DNA from: Chryseobacterium shigense | GTDB lineage: Bacteria > Bacteroidota > Bacteroidia > Flavobacteriales > Weeksellaceae | NCBI RefSeq assembly: GCF_014207845.1 | Contig: NZ_JACHLC010000003.1 | Span: forward strand, 62,001 to 126,000 | Direction of reading: 5' to 3' | DNA: 64,000 nucleotides | Position numbers and translations under genes: made by a program | Notes under the pieces: model-generated | What the model was told of the DNA's origin: nothing | The model's input: only the letters and a program-made list of their open reading frames with translations | The model's database searches: none | Shown here: piece by piece, positions 8,321 to 17,520 of the stretch | Layout of the letters: the number at the start of each line of letters is the position of its first letter | Numbering within the stretch: the first letter of the stretch is position 1

Positions 8321-10129
8321 ATGCTAAAATTTACAACAATGATGACAAAATCTACAAAAATTCAAATCCGGACAATGCTTCTGGCTTTGCTTCTTGTTTT
8401 TGGAGAGTTTTACTCGCAAAGCAATAATGGTGCAGTAGGGATTAATACTGCTTCTCCCAATGCAAACAGTGTTCTGGATGTGGTTTCCGGAAGTAATAAC
8501 AAGGGTATTCTTATTCCCCGCCTCACGGAAACACAAAGAAATACGATTGTAATAAACCCTGCAAAGGACGACGGACTTACCATTTTCAATACAAGTGAAG
8601 ATTGTTATAATTACTGGAGCCTTGCGGATAATGAATGGAAGAGTGTCTGCGGACAGATAGGAAAGTCTGTTTTTACAGTGGATTGTTCAGGAACCAAAGC
8701 AATGGGGACTTATATCCAGGGTAAAGAGCTTACAGCTTCCAATTATCTTAGTGTTAAGGTAAATGTTACCAAAATCGGAAATTATACCATTACAGGAACA
8801 ACTACGAATGGGTATAATTTTTATGGTACCGGTGTTTTCTTAAACACAGGGGTTCAGACGGTACAGGTTCCTGGTCAGGGAATACCGGGTGCGGTACAGG
8901 CAGATGCAGTACAGCTTTCAGCAAATGGTGTAAGTGCAGGATGTTCGGTTACTGTTAACGTATTGAGTTCAGCCGGGACATATTCTATGTCTTGTGGTAG
9001 TGCTGTCGTTAATGGAGTATATACAAAAGGTACAGCTTTAACAGCTACTAATACCATAACATTGCCGGTGGTTGTAACTTCTCTTGGAAGCTATTCTGTA
9101 ACAACCAACACGGTAGATGGAATTTCTTTTAGCGGATCAGGTACATTTACAGCGACCGGAAATCAGAATATCACATTATCAGGGACAGGTACTCCTACCT
9201 CTACTGCAGATAAAGTGTTAACTATAACATCTAACAGTGCAGATGGTGCTGCTACGTGTAACGTAACTGTAGTAATTACAATTCCTGTAAAGAAAGTTCT
9301 GCATATTGGTGCTGAAACAGCTTACGGATACAGTGCTTTCACAGGGCCATCAAGAAGCCTGATGGATTCTCCTACCAATTTCGGAACTACAGCATCAAGT
9401 ATTGTGAAATCAGGAGGATATACTCATACCTCATTGGGATCCAATCCTTCAAATGCAACATTATTAACAGCATTAAATACCAAGCCGGACATCGTAATTT
9501 TAGGATATCCATATACACCGGATGCAACTGCCGCAGGATATTTAGCAAATTATTTGAACAGTAAAGGAGTAGTAATTGCATTTGAAGATGATTCCCCTTC
9601 TTCCCGAAATGTAATGCGTGCAATCTTCTCAGACCCTACAATCTCTGCCAATAATGGAAATGGTGCAGGTTCTGTATATGCCCTTGTAAACACGAACGAT
9701 CCGGTACTAAACGGGCCATTTGGTGATGTAAGAGGGAAAAACTGGGGGGAAGATGCTTCCACAACGATAAATATATCAGGCTTAACAAGTGGTTTTATTC
9801 CATATAGCTATGCTCAGCCTATAAACGATACAACTTCAAGAACCGGAATTTCAGGATTAAGACATGCATCATTGAATTTCATCTGGTTTGGAGATGGTGG
9901 ATTCCTGAGTAATGAAAATGCAAACGGAAATCAATATCCAAGCAATACAATAGAGCCGTTTGTTGCTCCAAGCTCAGGAGGGTATTTCCCGGTACAGAAA
10001 AGCACTTATGGATCTGCCGGTAACGGTTATTCAACAGGAAGTATGCAGGTGCAGAACTCCATACTATTTGCCAATATGCTTGCATGGGCAATTAAACAGG
10101 CGGAAACCAACGGAATAAATACGCAATAA
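8321..10129 (+). CDS. secreted protein with VGINT motif, two Ig-like repeats and a GATase-like C-terminal domain
   Basis: 602 residues. The signal peptide ends near YSQ (about residue 32); starts at M1, M7 or M8 are all possible. A GAVGINTASPNANSVLDV motif follows, typical of flavobacterial surface proteins with tail-fibre-like N-termini. Two repeats of about 103 residues begin near Cys122 and Cys225, each with a G-x-Y-x-x-G-x-x-L-T-A-x-N pattern and a later F-x-G-x-G-x-F stretch. From about 326 the protein changes to an alpha/beta domain: KKVLHIGAE, then KPDIVILGYPY, GVVIAFEDDS, and finally ILFANMLAWAI. This looks like a ThuA/DUF4350-type class I glutamine-amidotransferase-like fold without an obvious catalytic Cys. 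No T9SS C-terminal domain was seen. Role unknown, probably extracellular. Confidence 0.6.
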   Translation: MLKFTTMMTKSTKIQIRTMLLALLLVFGEFYSQSNNGAVGINTASPNANSVLDVVSGSNNKGILIPRLTETQRNTIVINPAKDDGLTIFNTSEDCYNYWSLADNEWKSVCGQIGKSVFTVDCSGTKAMGTYIQGKELTASNYLSVKVNVTKIGNYTITGTTTNGYNFYGTGVFLNTGVQTVQVPGQGIPGAVQADAVQLSANGVSAGCSVTVNVLSSAGTYSMSCGSAVVNGVYTKGTALTATNTITLPVVVTSLGSYSVTTNTVDGISFSGSGTFTATGNQNITLSGTGTPTSTADKVLTITSNSADGAATCNVTVVITIPVKKVLHIGAETAYGYSAFTGPSRSLMDSPTNFGTTASSIVKSGGYTHTSLGSNPSNATLLTALNTKPDIVILGYPYTPDATAAGYLANYLNSKGVVIAFEDDSPSSRNVMRAIFSDPTISANNGNGAGSVYALVNTNDPVLNGPFGDVRGKNWGEDASTTINISGLTSGFIPYSYAQPINDTTSRTGISGLRHASLNFIWFGDGGFLSNENANGNQYPSNTIEPFVAPSSGGYFPVQKSTYGSAGNGYSTGSMQVQNSILFANMLAWAIKQAETNGINTQ

Positions 10130-10182
10130 TATTGCTGCTGTAATTCCCGATAATTTAAGATTATAAAACACAAATGATACAT

Positions 10183-10215
10183 AAAACACCGATGTCAAAA
10201 TAACATTGGTGTTTT
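10183..10215 (+). terminator. rho-independent terminator after the secreted repeat protein
   Basis: A 13-bp stem (10183-10195 with 10203-10215, one G-T pair) and a 7-nt loop precede a T-rich stretch. It covers a TTG at 10206 and so helps reject that as a start of the next gene. Confidence 0.85.
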
Positions 10216-10235
10216 ATATTTTTAATAAAGAATTT

Positions 10236-11006
10236 ATGAAACATCTGAAAGATTTTTTTGATTTAGGCTCCACAAACCTTCTGTATTATTTTTTCTTTGC
10301 AGGATTATGCTACTGGTTATGCTATATCATGTTTAAAAGAACACTTTACAATGCTAAAATTCAGCAGAAAGAAATTAAAAAGGAAGACGTTATAAGAGAG
10401 ATTTTTCATTCCGTGATTTCAACTTTTGTAATGGCGCTTTTAATTCTGCTGGTAACTCACAGCTTCCTGAACCAGTATACCAAACTCTACAGAGATATTA
10501 ACGACTACTCTTTATACTGGCTGGTGGGAAGTACTTTTGTGGGATTATTCATCCATGATACCTATTTTTACTGGATGCACAGGATCCTGCATCATAAAAA
10601 GATCTTTAAATATGTGCATCTTATCCATCATAAATCTACAAATCCCAGTCCTTTCGCTGCTTATTCATTTCATATGGCAGAAGCTATTGCAGAAGGATTA
10701 ATTGTCCCTATTTTACTCTTTATCATCCCTTTACATTTTATCAGTATTTACATATTTATTGTAAGCTCTCTGATGATTAATATTTATGGACATTTAGGGT
10801 ACGAGATTGCTCCAAAATGGCTGAGGAATTCATTTCTCTTTACAATATTCAATACCTCCGTTTACCATAATTTACATCATAATAAATTTAAAGGAAATTA
10901 CGGGCTGTATTTTAGATTCTGGGATAAGATCATGAAAACTGAAAACCCGGATTATGTAAAAACATATGACCGTATTCAGGAAAAGCGCTTCGGAAAACAG
11001 GGTTAA
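10236..11006 (+). CDS. fatty acid hydroxylase / sterol desaturase family protein
   Basis: A di-iron membrane oxygenase of the FA_hydroxylase superfamily. The eight-histidine signature is visible: HDTYFYWMHRILHH, then HLIHH, and H-N-L-H-H near the C-terminus. Several hydrophobic helices lie between and before the boxes (about residues 15-35, 60-80, 95-112 and 140-185). In Bacteroidetes such enzymes hydroxylate lipid acyl chains or act on carotenoid-like substrates, and the exact substrate cannot be read here. I use ATG at 10236 (256 residues) because the longer in-frame start lies in the preceding terminator. The gene ends 4 nt inside the convergent DUF1801 gene. Confidence 0.85.
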   Translation: MKHLKDFFDLGSTNLLYYFFFAGLCYWLCYIMFKRTLYNAKIQQKEIKKEDVIREIFHSVISTFVMALLILLVTHSFLNQYTKLYRDINDYSLYWLVGSTFVGLFIHDTYFYWMHRILHHKKIFKYVHLIHHKSTNPSPFAAYSFHMAEAIAEGLIVPILLFIIPLHFISIYIFIVSSLMINIYGHLGYEIAPKWLRNSFLFTIFNTSVYHNLHHNKFKGNYGLYFRFWDKIMKTENPDYVKTYDRIQEKRFGKQG

Positions 11007-11347
11007 ATATACTGCTTTACATCATCAATAACATTCATAATGAAAGAAACAGGCAAATCCTTTTCCATGTCAATCAAAAGGATTTTAAATTTCTTTCTGC
11101 CTTCCTGAAGCAGTTCAGGATAATTGAGTTTATCACCGTGATAAAAGCTTATGTAATGCTGTCTGTATTTTTTACTGTAATAGATGTAGCAGAGCATTTT
11201 CTTTTTATACTTGAAAAAAGGCAGTCCAAAACTGAACGTTTCCGTAATATGATCGGGATCGGATTCCAGGATCATTTTTCTTAAAAACAAAAGAGTACTT
11301 CTTTCAGGCTCTGCGATTCTGTAGAAATACTCTTGTATAGGATTCAT
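11003..11347 (-). CDS. DUF1801 family protein
   Basis: A 114-residue cytoplasmic protein of the YdhG/DUF1801 family. It shows the family's N-terminal pattern Y-x-x-x-x-x-E-x-x-x-x-L-x-x-L-R, a central T-E-T-x-S-x-G-L-P-F-F-K-Y, and K-x-x-x-C-Y-I-Y-Y...I-S-F-Y-H-G-D near the middle. Family members fold like a SufE/NifU-type or frataxin-like small alpha/beta protein, but their biochemical role is not established. It is convergent with the hydroxylase gene, with a 4-nt overlap, and lies 23 nt downstream of the ABC transporter gene on the same strand, so it may be co-transcribed with it. Confidence 0.8.
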   Translation of the reverse strand: MNPIQEYFYRIAEPERSTLLFLRKMILESDPDHITETFSFGLPFFKYKKKMLCYIYYSKKYRQHYISFYHGDKLNYPELLQEGRKKFKILLIDMEKDLPVSFIMNVIDDVKQYI

Positions 11348-11370
11348 TACTGAATGTATTCAATAAATGA

Positions 11371-13203
11371 TTAGTCGAAATTCTGAAGCTCCACCAGTTT
11401 GTGGTACATCCCTTTTTTGGCAATAAGATCATGGTGTGTTCCCTGTTCCACTACAATTCCTTTCTCCATTACTACAATCCAGTCTGCTTTCTGGATCGTT
11501 GAAAGCCTGTGGGCAATAACCAGGGATGTTCTGTTTTCCATCATTTTATCCAGGGCATCCTGAACGAACCTTTCGGATTCTGTATCCAGGGCAGAAGTTG
11601 CTTCATCCAGGATCATCACCGGAGGGTTTTTCAATACGGCTCTGGCAATGGAAACCCTCTGTTTCTGGCCTCCGGAAAGCTTATTTCCGTCATCACCGAT
11701 ATTGGAGTCGTAACCTTCAGGAAGATTTGAGATAAAGTTGTCAGCATTGGCAATTTTTGCTGCCTCAATGACTTCTTCTTTCGTAGCCTCAGGTTTACCC
11801 ATCAGTATATTGTTATACACAGAATCATTGAATAATACGGACTCCTGGGTTACCATTCCCAGAAGCTGACGGTATTCTTTTAATTTTAAATGCTTGATAT
11901 CTGTTCCGTCAATTAAAATTTCACCCTCATTTACATCATAGAATCTTGCTAAAAGATTGGCAATTGTAGTTTTCCCGCTTCCGCTCTGTCCTACAAGGGC
12001 TATGGTTTTTCCTTTTGGAATAATCAGCGAGAAATTTTTAAGGATAACATTATCTTTATCATAATAGAATCCAATGTTTTTGAATTCAATCTGGTTATTT
12101 AATGTAGAAATGGAAACCGGCTCTGCAATTTCTTCCACTTTTAAATCATAGTCAAGAACTTCAGCCACTCTTTCCAAACTTGCCATTCCTCCCTGAATAG
12201 AAGAAATTGCGCTGGAAAGTTTTTTGGCAGGGTCCAGGATCTGGAAAAACATTCCGATGAAAACAAGGAAAGCCTGAGGCTTCATAGTCTGTTCCTCTAA
12301 AATCTGAGTTCCCGCATACCAGGTAATAATAAGAATGGTGATAGAACCAAGGAATTCGCTCATAGGAGATGCAAGTTCTCTTTTTCGGCTCATGTCTATA
12401 GCGAAATTTTGCCAGTTGGTCGTTGTTTCGTTGAACCTGTTTTTAAGGATCTTATCTGCATTGAAGATCTTGATCACTTTGGAAGATTTTAAAGTTTCAT
12501 CTACCAGCGAGAAAAGATTTCCGAGCTCAGCCTGGGCATAATGGGCCTGTTTTTTTAAGCTTTTTCCTGTCCATGAGATCAGTAAGCCCATAACAGGGAA
12601 AACAACCAGTGAAAAAAGGGTCAGCTGAGGAGACAGTAGAAATAAGGCAATCAAAGAAGAGATAATCATGAACGGGGCGTTGATGATATCTACCAATACC
12701 CCCATAATTCCACCTTCCACTCCTCCGATATCATTGGAAATTCTGGACATCATATCTCCCTTTCTCTGTTCGGTAAAGAACGAAACCGGAAGCTGTAAGA
12801 ATTTGTTATACATTGCAGTACGGAGGTCTCTTGTAATACCCACACGGTAATTAACCAAAAGAAAAGCTCCTATATACCTGAAAATATTTCTCAATAAAAA
12901 TGAAACTCCGGTAATTGCACAAAGCACAGCAAGTACATAAACAGCACCATGCTGATCAATCTGTGTCTGTACAAAATAGTATGCTTTATCCTTAATATAA
13001 TTGAAATAATCACCGAAAGCTCCGCTCCATACCGGTTCTTTTGACTGTTTTTCAATAGTACCGAACATTAATCCCAAAATAGGAAGCATAGTTCCTACAG
13101 ATAAGATATTAAGTAAGGAGTACAGGATATTGAAAAACATACTTCCGAAAAGGTATTTTTGATGCGGTTTCGCGAAATAAAGTATTCTTTGTAATGGTTT
13201 CAT
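11371..13203 (-). CDS. MsbA-like ABC transporter, fused membrane and ATPase domains
   Basis: A 610-residue half-transporter that should dimerise in the inner membrane. The N-terminal ABC transmembrane domain (about 15-340) has six helices. The nucleotide-binding domain (about 365-610) has Walker A GQSGSGKT (405-412), signature LSGGQKQR (509-516), a Walker B VMILDEATSALD just after, and an IAHRLSTI H-loop. Heteromeric partners would be adjacent, and none is present, so a homodimeric exporter of lipid A, a lipid or a drug is likely. MsbA cannot be told from other MDR-type members by sequence reading alone. A TAATTTTG box lies 20 bp upstream of the start. Confidence 0.92.
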   Translation of the reverse strand: MKPLQRILYFAKPHQKYLFGSMFFNILYSLLNILSVGTMLPILGLMFGTIEKQSKEPVWSGAFGDYFNYIKDKAYYFVQTQIDQHGAVYVLAVLCAITGVSFLLRNIFRYIGAFLLVNYRVGITRDLRTAMYNKFLQLPVSFFTEQRKGDMMSRISNDIGGVEGGIMGVLVDIINAPFMIISSLIALFLLSPQLTLFSLVVFPVMGLLISWTGKSLKKQAHYAQAELGNLFSLVDETLKSSKVIKIFNADKILKNRFNETTTNWQNFAIDMSRKRELASPMSEFLGSITILIITWYAGTQILEEQTMKPQAFLVFIGMFFQILDPAKKLSSAISSIQGGMASLERVAEVLDYDLKVEEIAEPVSISTLNNQIEFKNIGFYYDKDNVILKNFSLIIPKGKTIALVGQSGSGKTTIANLLARFYDVNEGEILIDGTDIKHLKLKEYRQLLGMVTQESVLFNDSVYNNILMGKPEATKEEVIEAAKIANADNFISNLPEGYDSNIGDDGNKLSGGQKQRVSIARAVLKNPPVMILDEATSALDTESERFVQDALDKMMENRTSLVIAHRLSTIQKADWIVVMEKGIVVEQGTHHDLIAKKGMYHKLVELQNFD

Positions 13204-13222
13204 TCAATGAAAAATTGGATAG

Positions 13223-13230
13223 CAAAATTA
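13223..13230 (-). promoter_or_regulatory. -7 promoter element of the ABC transporter
   Basis: On the minus strand this reads TAATTTTG (TAnnTTTG) and ends 19 nt before the ATG. No -33 box is clear. Confidence 0.5.
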
Positions 13231-13351
13231 CGTAAAATTAAAGGAAAAGACGTTCTTAATCCTGTTTTACTTTAATTAATATGTTTCAATAGATGTTATT
13301 TTGTTACAAACGTTTGTTTAATTTTTAGTTGTAATAACGGTCAGGATACAA

Positions 13352-13378
13352 AATAAACCGCCATTACAGCGGTTTATT
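13352..13378 (-). terminator. rho-independent terminator of the M28 peptidase gene
   Basis: A 10-bp perfect stem (13352-13361 with 13369-13378) lies just downstream of the peptidase stop on the minus strand. The U-run is weak. Confidence 0.65.
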
Positions 13379-13386
13379 ACAATTAT

Positions 13387-14307
13387 CTAATATTTTACTT
13401 TGTCGTTGTATTTCGGGGTGAAATTCTGTGGAGTCAGTTTTTCTAAAGTTTTTCCAACATTATTGATGATGGCTGTTAAATTATCAAAATCTACCACATG
13501 CATATCGTCATCTTCATTATGGTAATGGGAAGCTTTCGTCATATCAACCGTGGAGAATGAGTGGGCAATGATCTTTTTCTTTACAAAACTTACATTATCT
13601 GATCTGTAAAATAATTTTTGTGCTGCATAAGGATCGGAATTTATTTTTAAACCGTTCGCCGCATATTTATTAAAAAGCTCATCGAAATCAGAAAACTCAT
13701 CACCTGTCATAAATAATGCATTTTTCCCGAACTGAGATTCTGTTGCTACCATCTCAAAATTGAAAAGTGCGGTCATATTATTATATATTTTGTCCAGATT
13801 GGTGTCTGTAGAAATAGCTTTTGAGCCAAGCATTCCCTTCTCTTCGCCGTTGAAAGCCATAAATACCATTGAGAAATCAGATTTCTTATTTTTGAAATAA
13901 TCGGCAATACCTGTTAAGGCGGTAATTCCGCTTGCATCATCATCTGCGCCGTTATAAATATTATCGCCGGTTTTATCACTCGTTCCGATATGATCAAAGT
14001 GTCCGGAGAATCCTAAGTATTTATCCGTTTTCCCTTTTTTGATACCACATACATTATAGGCTTTCTTTCCTTTATAATCAAAAGGGATCAGGTAAGAATT
14101 TCCGGTACAGTATTCAAGGTTGTTTTCTTTAAAAAGTGTCGCGATGTATTCTGCCGCCTTATCATTTTCCGGTGTCCCGATCTCGCGGCCCTTCATTTCA
14201 TCCGAAGCCAAAGTGGAAAGTATTGTGGTAACTCTTTCTTTTGAAACTTCCTGTGCAAATGTAAATGCTGAAAAGAATGACAGGGTAAGATAGGTTAGTT
14301 TTTTCAT
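13387..14307 (-). CDS. M28 family zinc metallopeptidase, secreted
   Basis: 306 residues from the ATG at 14307, chosen because it begins a clean signal peptide (MKKLTYLTLSFFSAFTFAQ). An upstream in-frame start adds only four residues. M28 peptidases are di-zinc exo-aminopeptidases. The ligands are visible: His103 and Asp105 in GHFDHIG, Asp122 in GADDDASG, Glu155 and Glu156 in NGEEKG, and later histidines in an SHYHNEDD stretch. It is likely exported to the periplasm or outside to trim peptides. There is no T9SS C-terminal domain. A terminator follows it. The substrate is unknown. Confidence 0.9.
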   Translation of the reverse strand: MKKLTYLTLSFFSAFTFAQEVSKERVTTILSTLASDEMKGREIGTPENDKAAEYIATLFKENNLEYCTGNSYLIPFDYKGKKAYNVCGIKKGKTDKYLGFSGHFDHIGTSDKTGDNIYNGADDDASGITALTGIADYFKNKKSDFSMVFMAFNGEEKGMLGSKAISTDTNLDKIYNNMTALFNFEMVATESQFGKNALFMTGDEFSDFDELFNKYAANGLKINSDPYAAQKLFYRSDNVSFVKKKIIAHSFSTVDMTKASHYHNEDDDMHVVDFDNLTAIINNVGKTLEKLTPQNFTPKYNDKVKY

Positions 14308-14454
14308 TTTTTGATACAATTTACAAGATCAGTCGTATTCTTAACGGAAATGTTGCATGAAATGGTATAAATTAATTTTTAAAGTAAAAACTATCATCAA
14401 AAAGTTTTAAGTTGTTGAGCGGAATAATAACTTGTTTTATTGAGCTTTATAAAA

Positions 14455-14629
14455 TTTTTAACGCAAAGTTTAATTTTAGTAATGAATATTCTAAGAATGC
14501 AAAGGAAAAATCAATCAAAGATTGATTGAATAAGCGTTCGTATTATCCAGCCGCTTAATCAACGGCGTAGCCGGCATCTTTGCCTTACTTAAAATAATAC
14601 GGTTTAAATATGAACCTTTGCGTTAAAAA
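14455..14629 (+). repeat. MITE-like intergenic repeat, copy 1
   Basis: A 175-bp element with terminal inverted repeats: left TTTTTAACGCAAAGTTT (14455-14471) and right AACCTTTGCGTTAAAAA (14613-14629), 15 of 17 matching. The inside contains a small hairpin (14511-14525) and a Cys/Gly-coding-like GC-rich patch around 14550-14580. It is the reverse-complement relative of 17164-17347. It encodes no protein. No clear target-site duplication was seen. Confidence 0.75.
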
Positions 14630-14647
14630 AATCAGGCTATAACAAAA

Positions 14648-14669
14648 AACAGCTCCTTTCGGAACTGTT
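14648..14669 (-). terminator. possible terminator of the DUF4293 gene
   Basis: A 9-bp stem with one mismatch (14648-14656 with 14661-14669, loop TTTC) is followed on the minus strand by a T-rich run. Modest strength. Confidence 0.5.
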
Positions 14670-14693
14670 CTCACTCAAAAAATCGTTGTAAGG

Positions 14694-15083
14694 CTATCGA
14701 AGTCTGTCTACAGATTTTACGAGCCTTTCATCTCTGCGGATGTATATGTTTGCAATAAGCAGACAAATTACCGCAATCAATGAAAAAACCGGCTCAATAC
14801 CCTTCTCAGGAATCTGAATTCCTCCGGATAAGTTTAGTAACCAGTACGCCAATACACCAATCAACAAAACGTTTATAATGATGCTGAACGTATTCAGCAA
14901 AATTTGTCTTTTTCTGTTCTTAAAGCTGAAAATACTCAATGCTCCTACCAAAACAAGTGCAATACAGCCAATATTAATCACCGGAATATTGCTAAAAACG
15001 TCAACATCCTGTCCCGTAATGAAAAGGAAAACAGCAGCTAAAACTGCCAGAAGGGTCCATATAGTCTGTATTCTTTGTAACAT
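14694..15083 (-). CDS. DUF4293 family membrane protein
   Basis: 129 residues with four hydrophobic helices (about 8-25, 33-50, 62-82 and 100-115) and the family's characteristic start MLQRIQTIW. The C-terminus is short and basic (RRDERLVKSVDRLR). The family is widespread in Bacteroidetes and has no established function. It is divergent from rho with about 145 bp between the starts, and this DUF4293-rho arrangement recurs in Flavobacteriia. A TATTTTTG box lies 18 nt upstream. It is encoded between the two MITE-like repeats. Confidence 0.8.
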   Translation of the reverse strand: MLQRIQTIWTLLAVLAAVFLFITGQDVDVFSNIPVINIGCIALVLVGALSIFSFKNRKRQILLNTFSIIINVLLIGVLAYWLLNLSGGIQIPEKGIEPVFSLIAVICLLIANIYIRRDERLVKSVDRLR

Positions 15084-15101
15084 TGATTATTAAATGCGAG
15101 G

Positions 15102-15109
15102 CAAAAATA
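15102..15109 (-). promoter_or_regulatory. -7 promoter element of the DUF4293 gene
   Basis: The minus strand reads TATTTTTG (TAnnTTTG) and ends 18 nt before the ATG. Confidence 0.5.
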
Positions 15110-15228
15110 ACATAAATTTTGCACAATTCAAAAATAAGTGTAGATTTGCATTATACATATGTACTTGAAAACAAAAGTCGCCGGACTTACTTTTCTTACT
15201 CACAATTAATTACATTTTTACATTAAGT

Positions 15229-17064
15229 ATGTTTAACATAGAAACGTTAAGGTCAAAATCCGTAACGGAACTGACTAAAATCTTAAAAGATTTAGGCGTT
15301 AAAGTTGCTAGAAACAGCAATGATAATGATAAGATCTTTGCCGTTCTTGACTTTCAGGCTTCTAACCCTAAAGTTGCAAAAGATTATTTCAACGCCACAG
15401 AAACCAGTATGAATACTGAAGAAAAACCGGCAGAAAAACCTGCCAAGGCTCCTGTAAAAAAAGCAGCGCCTAAAAGACAACCTGCCAAACCTAAAGCAGA
15501 AGTAAAAGCACCGGTTGAAGAAAGCCCCAAAGCTGACGAAACAGCAGAACAAAAGGTGCCCGCTGCTAAAGAAGCAAGGCAGGAAGAAACAAAACAGGAA
15601 GAGCCAAAAACGGAAACAGTTGTTGTAACTCCTGAAGAAAACAACCCCGGACAGGCTAAGAAAAAAAGAAAAAGAGTAGCAGCCAACACAGGCAATACAG
15701 ATACTCCACAGGAAAGAGCAGAAGCTCCAAAGAATGCAGAACCTCAGGAATCTGCAGCACCAGAAGAAAAGCCGAATATTTCCCAACCTCAGGCTAGATC
15801 CCCAAAAGGGCACAATAACCCGCAGAACAGCGGAAACCAGCATAAAAATCAAAATCAGAACCAGAATCCTAACCAAAACCAAAATCAGCACAGACAGCAT
15901 GCTGAAAAGGTGGAGGAGCATCATTCCGAACAGAGAAAAGAATTCAATTTCGATGGAATGGTAAGTATTGAAGGCGTTTTAGAGATCCTTCCGGATAACT
16001 ACGGATTCCTTCGTTCATCAGATTTCAGTTATATCTCTTCTCCTGATGATGTATATGTTTCTACTGCACAGATCAGAAATTTTGGTCTGAAAACAGGAGA
16101 CACCGTTAAAGGAATTGTAAGACTTCCGAAAGAAGGTGAAAAATATTTTTCATTATTAAAGCCTACGGAAGTTAACGGACGTGATCTTGCTTTCATCAAA
16201 GACCGTGTTGCATTCGAATATTTAACTCCACTTTTCCCTGAAGAGAAATTTAATCTGGCAGGAAATAATTCTACCATGTCTACAAGAATTGTAGATCTGT
16301 TTGCGCCAATCGGAAAAGGACAGAGAGCAATGATTGTAGCACAGCCGAAAACAGGTAAGACCATGCTGCTTAAGGATATTGCCAATTCTATTGCATCCAA
16401 TCATCCTGAAGTATATATGATGGTCCTTCTGATTGACGAACGTCCTGAAGAGGTTACCGATATGGAAAGAAGCGTAAATGCTGAGGTAATTGCTTCTACA
16501 TTTGACGAAGCCGCAGACAAACACGTAAAAGTGGCCAATCTTGTTCTGGCAAAAGCTCAGAGAATGGTTGAATGCGGACACGATGTAGTAATTTTACTGG
16601 ATTCAATTACGAGATTGGCAAGAGCTTATAATACTGTTACCCCTGCATCAGGAAAAGTGCTTTCCGGTGGTGTGGATGCAAATGCGCTTCATAAACCGAA
16701 AAGGTTCTTCGGGGCAGCCAGAAAAATTGAAGGTGGCGGTTCACTGACTATTATTGCTACAGCCTTAATTGATACCGGTTCCAAAATGGATGAAGTGATT
16801 TTTGAAGAATTCAAAGGAACAGGTAATATGGAACTTCAGCTGGACAGAAAGATTGCAAACAGAAGAATTTATCCTGCAATAGATCTTGTAGCTTCAAGCA
16901 CACGTAGAGATGATCTTCTTTTAGATGAAGTTACTTCACAGAGAATGTGGATTTTAAGAAAATATCTTTCTGAAATGAACCCTGTAGAAGCCATGGAATT
17001 TGTAAATAAAAACATCAGAGGAACTTTAAATAATGAAGAATTCCTGATGTCTATGAATAAATAG
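15229..17064 (+). CDS. rho: transcription termination factor Rho with long low-complexity insert
   Basis: Hexameric RNA-dependent ATPase that releases transcripts from RNA polymerase. Order: N-terminal Rho-N/SAP helical domain (1-45), a low-complexity insert rich in Lys/Ala/Glu/Pro and then Asn/Gln (about 56-236), an OB-fold RNA-binding domain starting [18 protein letters not shown], and the RecA-like ATPase with a P-loop AQPKTGKT (371-378) and [13 protein letters not shown]. The Q/R-loop and C-terminal parts are present ([16 protein letters not shown]). At 611 residues it is about 190 longer than E. coli Rho, all from the insert. A hairpin terminator follows. Confidence 0.97.
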   Translation: MFNIETLRSKSVTELTKILKDLGVKVARNSNDNDKIFAVLDFQASNPKVAKDYFNATETSMNTEEKPAEKPAKAPVKKAAPKRQPAKPKAEVKAPVEESPKADETAEQKVPAAKEARQEETKQEEPKTETVVVTPEENNPGQAKKKRKRVAANTGNTDTPQERAEAPKNAEPQESAAPEEKPNISQPQARSPKGHNNPQNSGNQHKNQNQNQNPNQNQNQHRQHAEKVEEHHSEQRKEFNFDGMVSIEGVLEILPDNYGFLRSSDFSYISSPDDVYVSTAQIRNFGLKTGDTVKGIVRLPKEGEKYFSLLKPTEVNGRDLAFIKDRVAFEYLTPLFPEEKFNLAGNNSTMSTRIVDLFAPIGKGQRAMIVAQPKTGKTMLLKDIANSIASNHPEVYMMVLLIDERPEEVTDMERSVNAEVIASTFDEAADKHVKVANLVLAKAQRMVECGHDVVILLDSITRLARAYNTVTPASGKVLSGGVDANALHKPKRFFGAARKIEGGGSLTIIATALIDTGSKMDEVIFEEFKGTGNMELQLDRKIANRRIYPAIDLVASSTRRDDLLLDEVTSQRMWILRKYLSEMNPVEAMEFVNKNIRGTLNNEEFLMSMNK

Positions 17065-17087
17065 ATTAATTTAATTGTTTGTTAAAG

Positions 17088-17117
17088 AAAGCACGGAGAT
17101 TATTCTTCGTGCTTTTT
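17088..17117 (+). terminator. rho-independent terminator after rho
   Basis: An 11-bp stem (17088-17098 with 17105-17115, one G-T pair) with a 6-nt loop and a T run. Confidence 0.85.
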
Positions 17118-17163
17118 ATTTATTACAGTTTATAGTAAGATATGAAGTGTAGTTCCTAAAAGG

Positions 17164-17347
17164 TTCTTAACGCAAAGTTTTACATTCAAACCGTATTACT
17201 TTAAAGTAAAAAAAAAGCAAAGATTCCGGCTTCGCTGTTGATTAAGCGACTGGATAATAAGAACGCTTATTCCGATCAATCGAAGATTGATTTTTCCTTT
17301 GTATGCTTAAAATATACACTATTAAAAATTAGACTTTACGATAAAAA
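17164..17347 (-). repeat. MITE-like intergenic repeat, copy 2
   Basis: A 184-bp relative of 14455-14629 in the opposite orientation. The left end reads TTCTTAACGCAAAGTTT. The right end (17331-17347) is a degenerate version of the terminal repeat. Interior blocks align closely, for example GTTGATTAAGCG and GATTGATTTTTCCTTTG. The orientation is set relative to copy 1 as plus. Confidence 0.7.
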
Positions 17348-17464
17348 ACTTTAAGATGAATTCTATACCACAATAATTTGTCTTTTATTATTTGTTTTAA
17401 AAAAAATTAATTCATTCTAAATCAATATATCAATGTTAAAGATTTATTAAAGTAATCCCCAGTT

Positions 17465-17496
17465 TTTGATAATAGCTTAAATATTGGCTAAATTTG
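17465..17496 (+). promoter_or_regulatory. sod promoter with -33 and -7 boxes
   Basis: TTTG at 17465-17468 and TAAATTTG at 17489-17496 are 20 bp apart, fitting the Bacteroidetes TTTG-N19-21-TAnnTTTG consensus well. The ATG is 24 nt downstream. This is the clearest promoter of the window. Confidence 0.75.
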
Positions 17497-17520
17497 GATA
17501 TAACATTAAAAATAAAAATT

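Noticed and set aside
15292..15924. Long open frame on the minus strand inside rho
   Set aside because: It is a Cys/Phe-rich mirror of the Lys/Gln-rich low-complexity insert, with no start context or family pattern.
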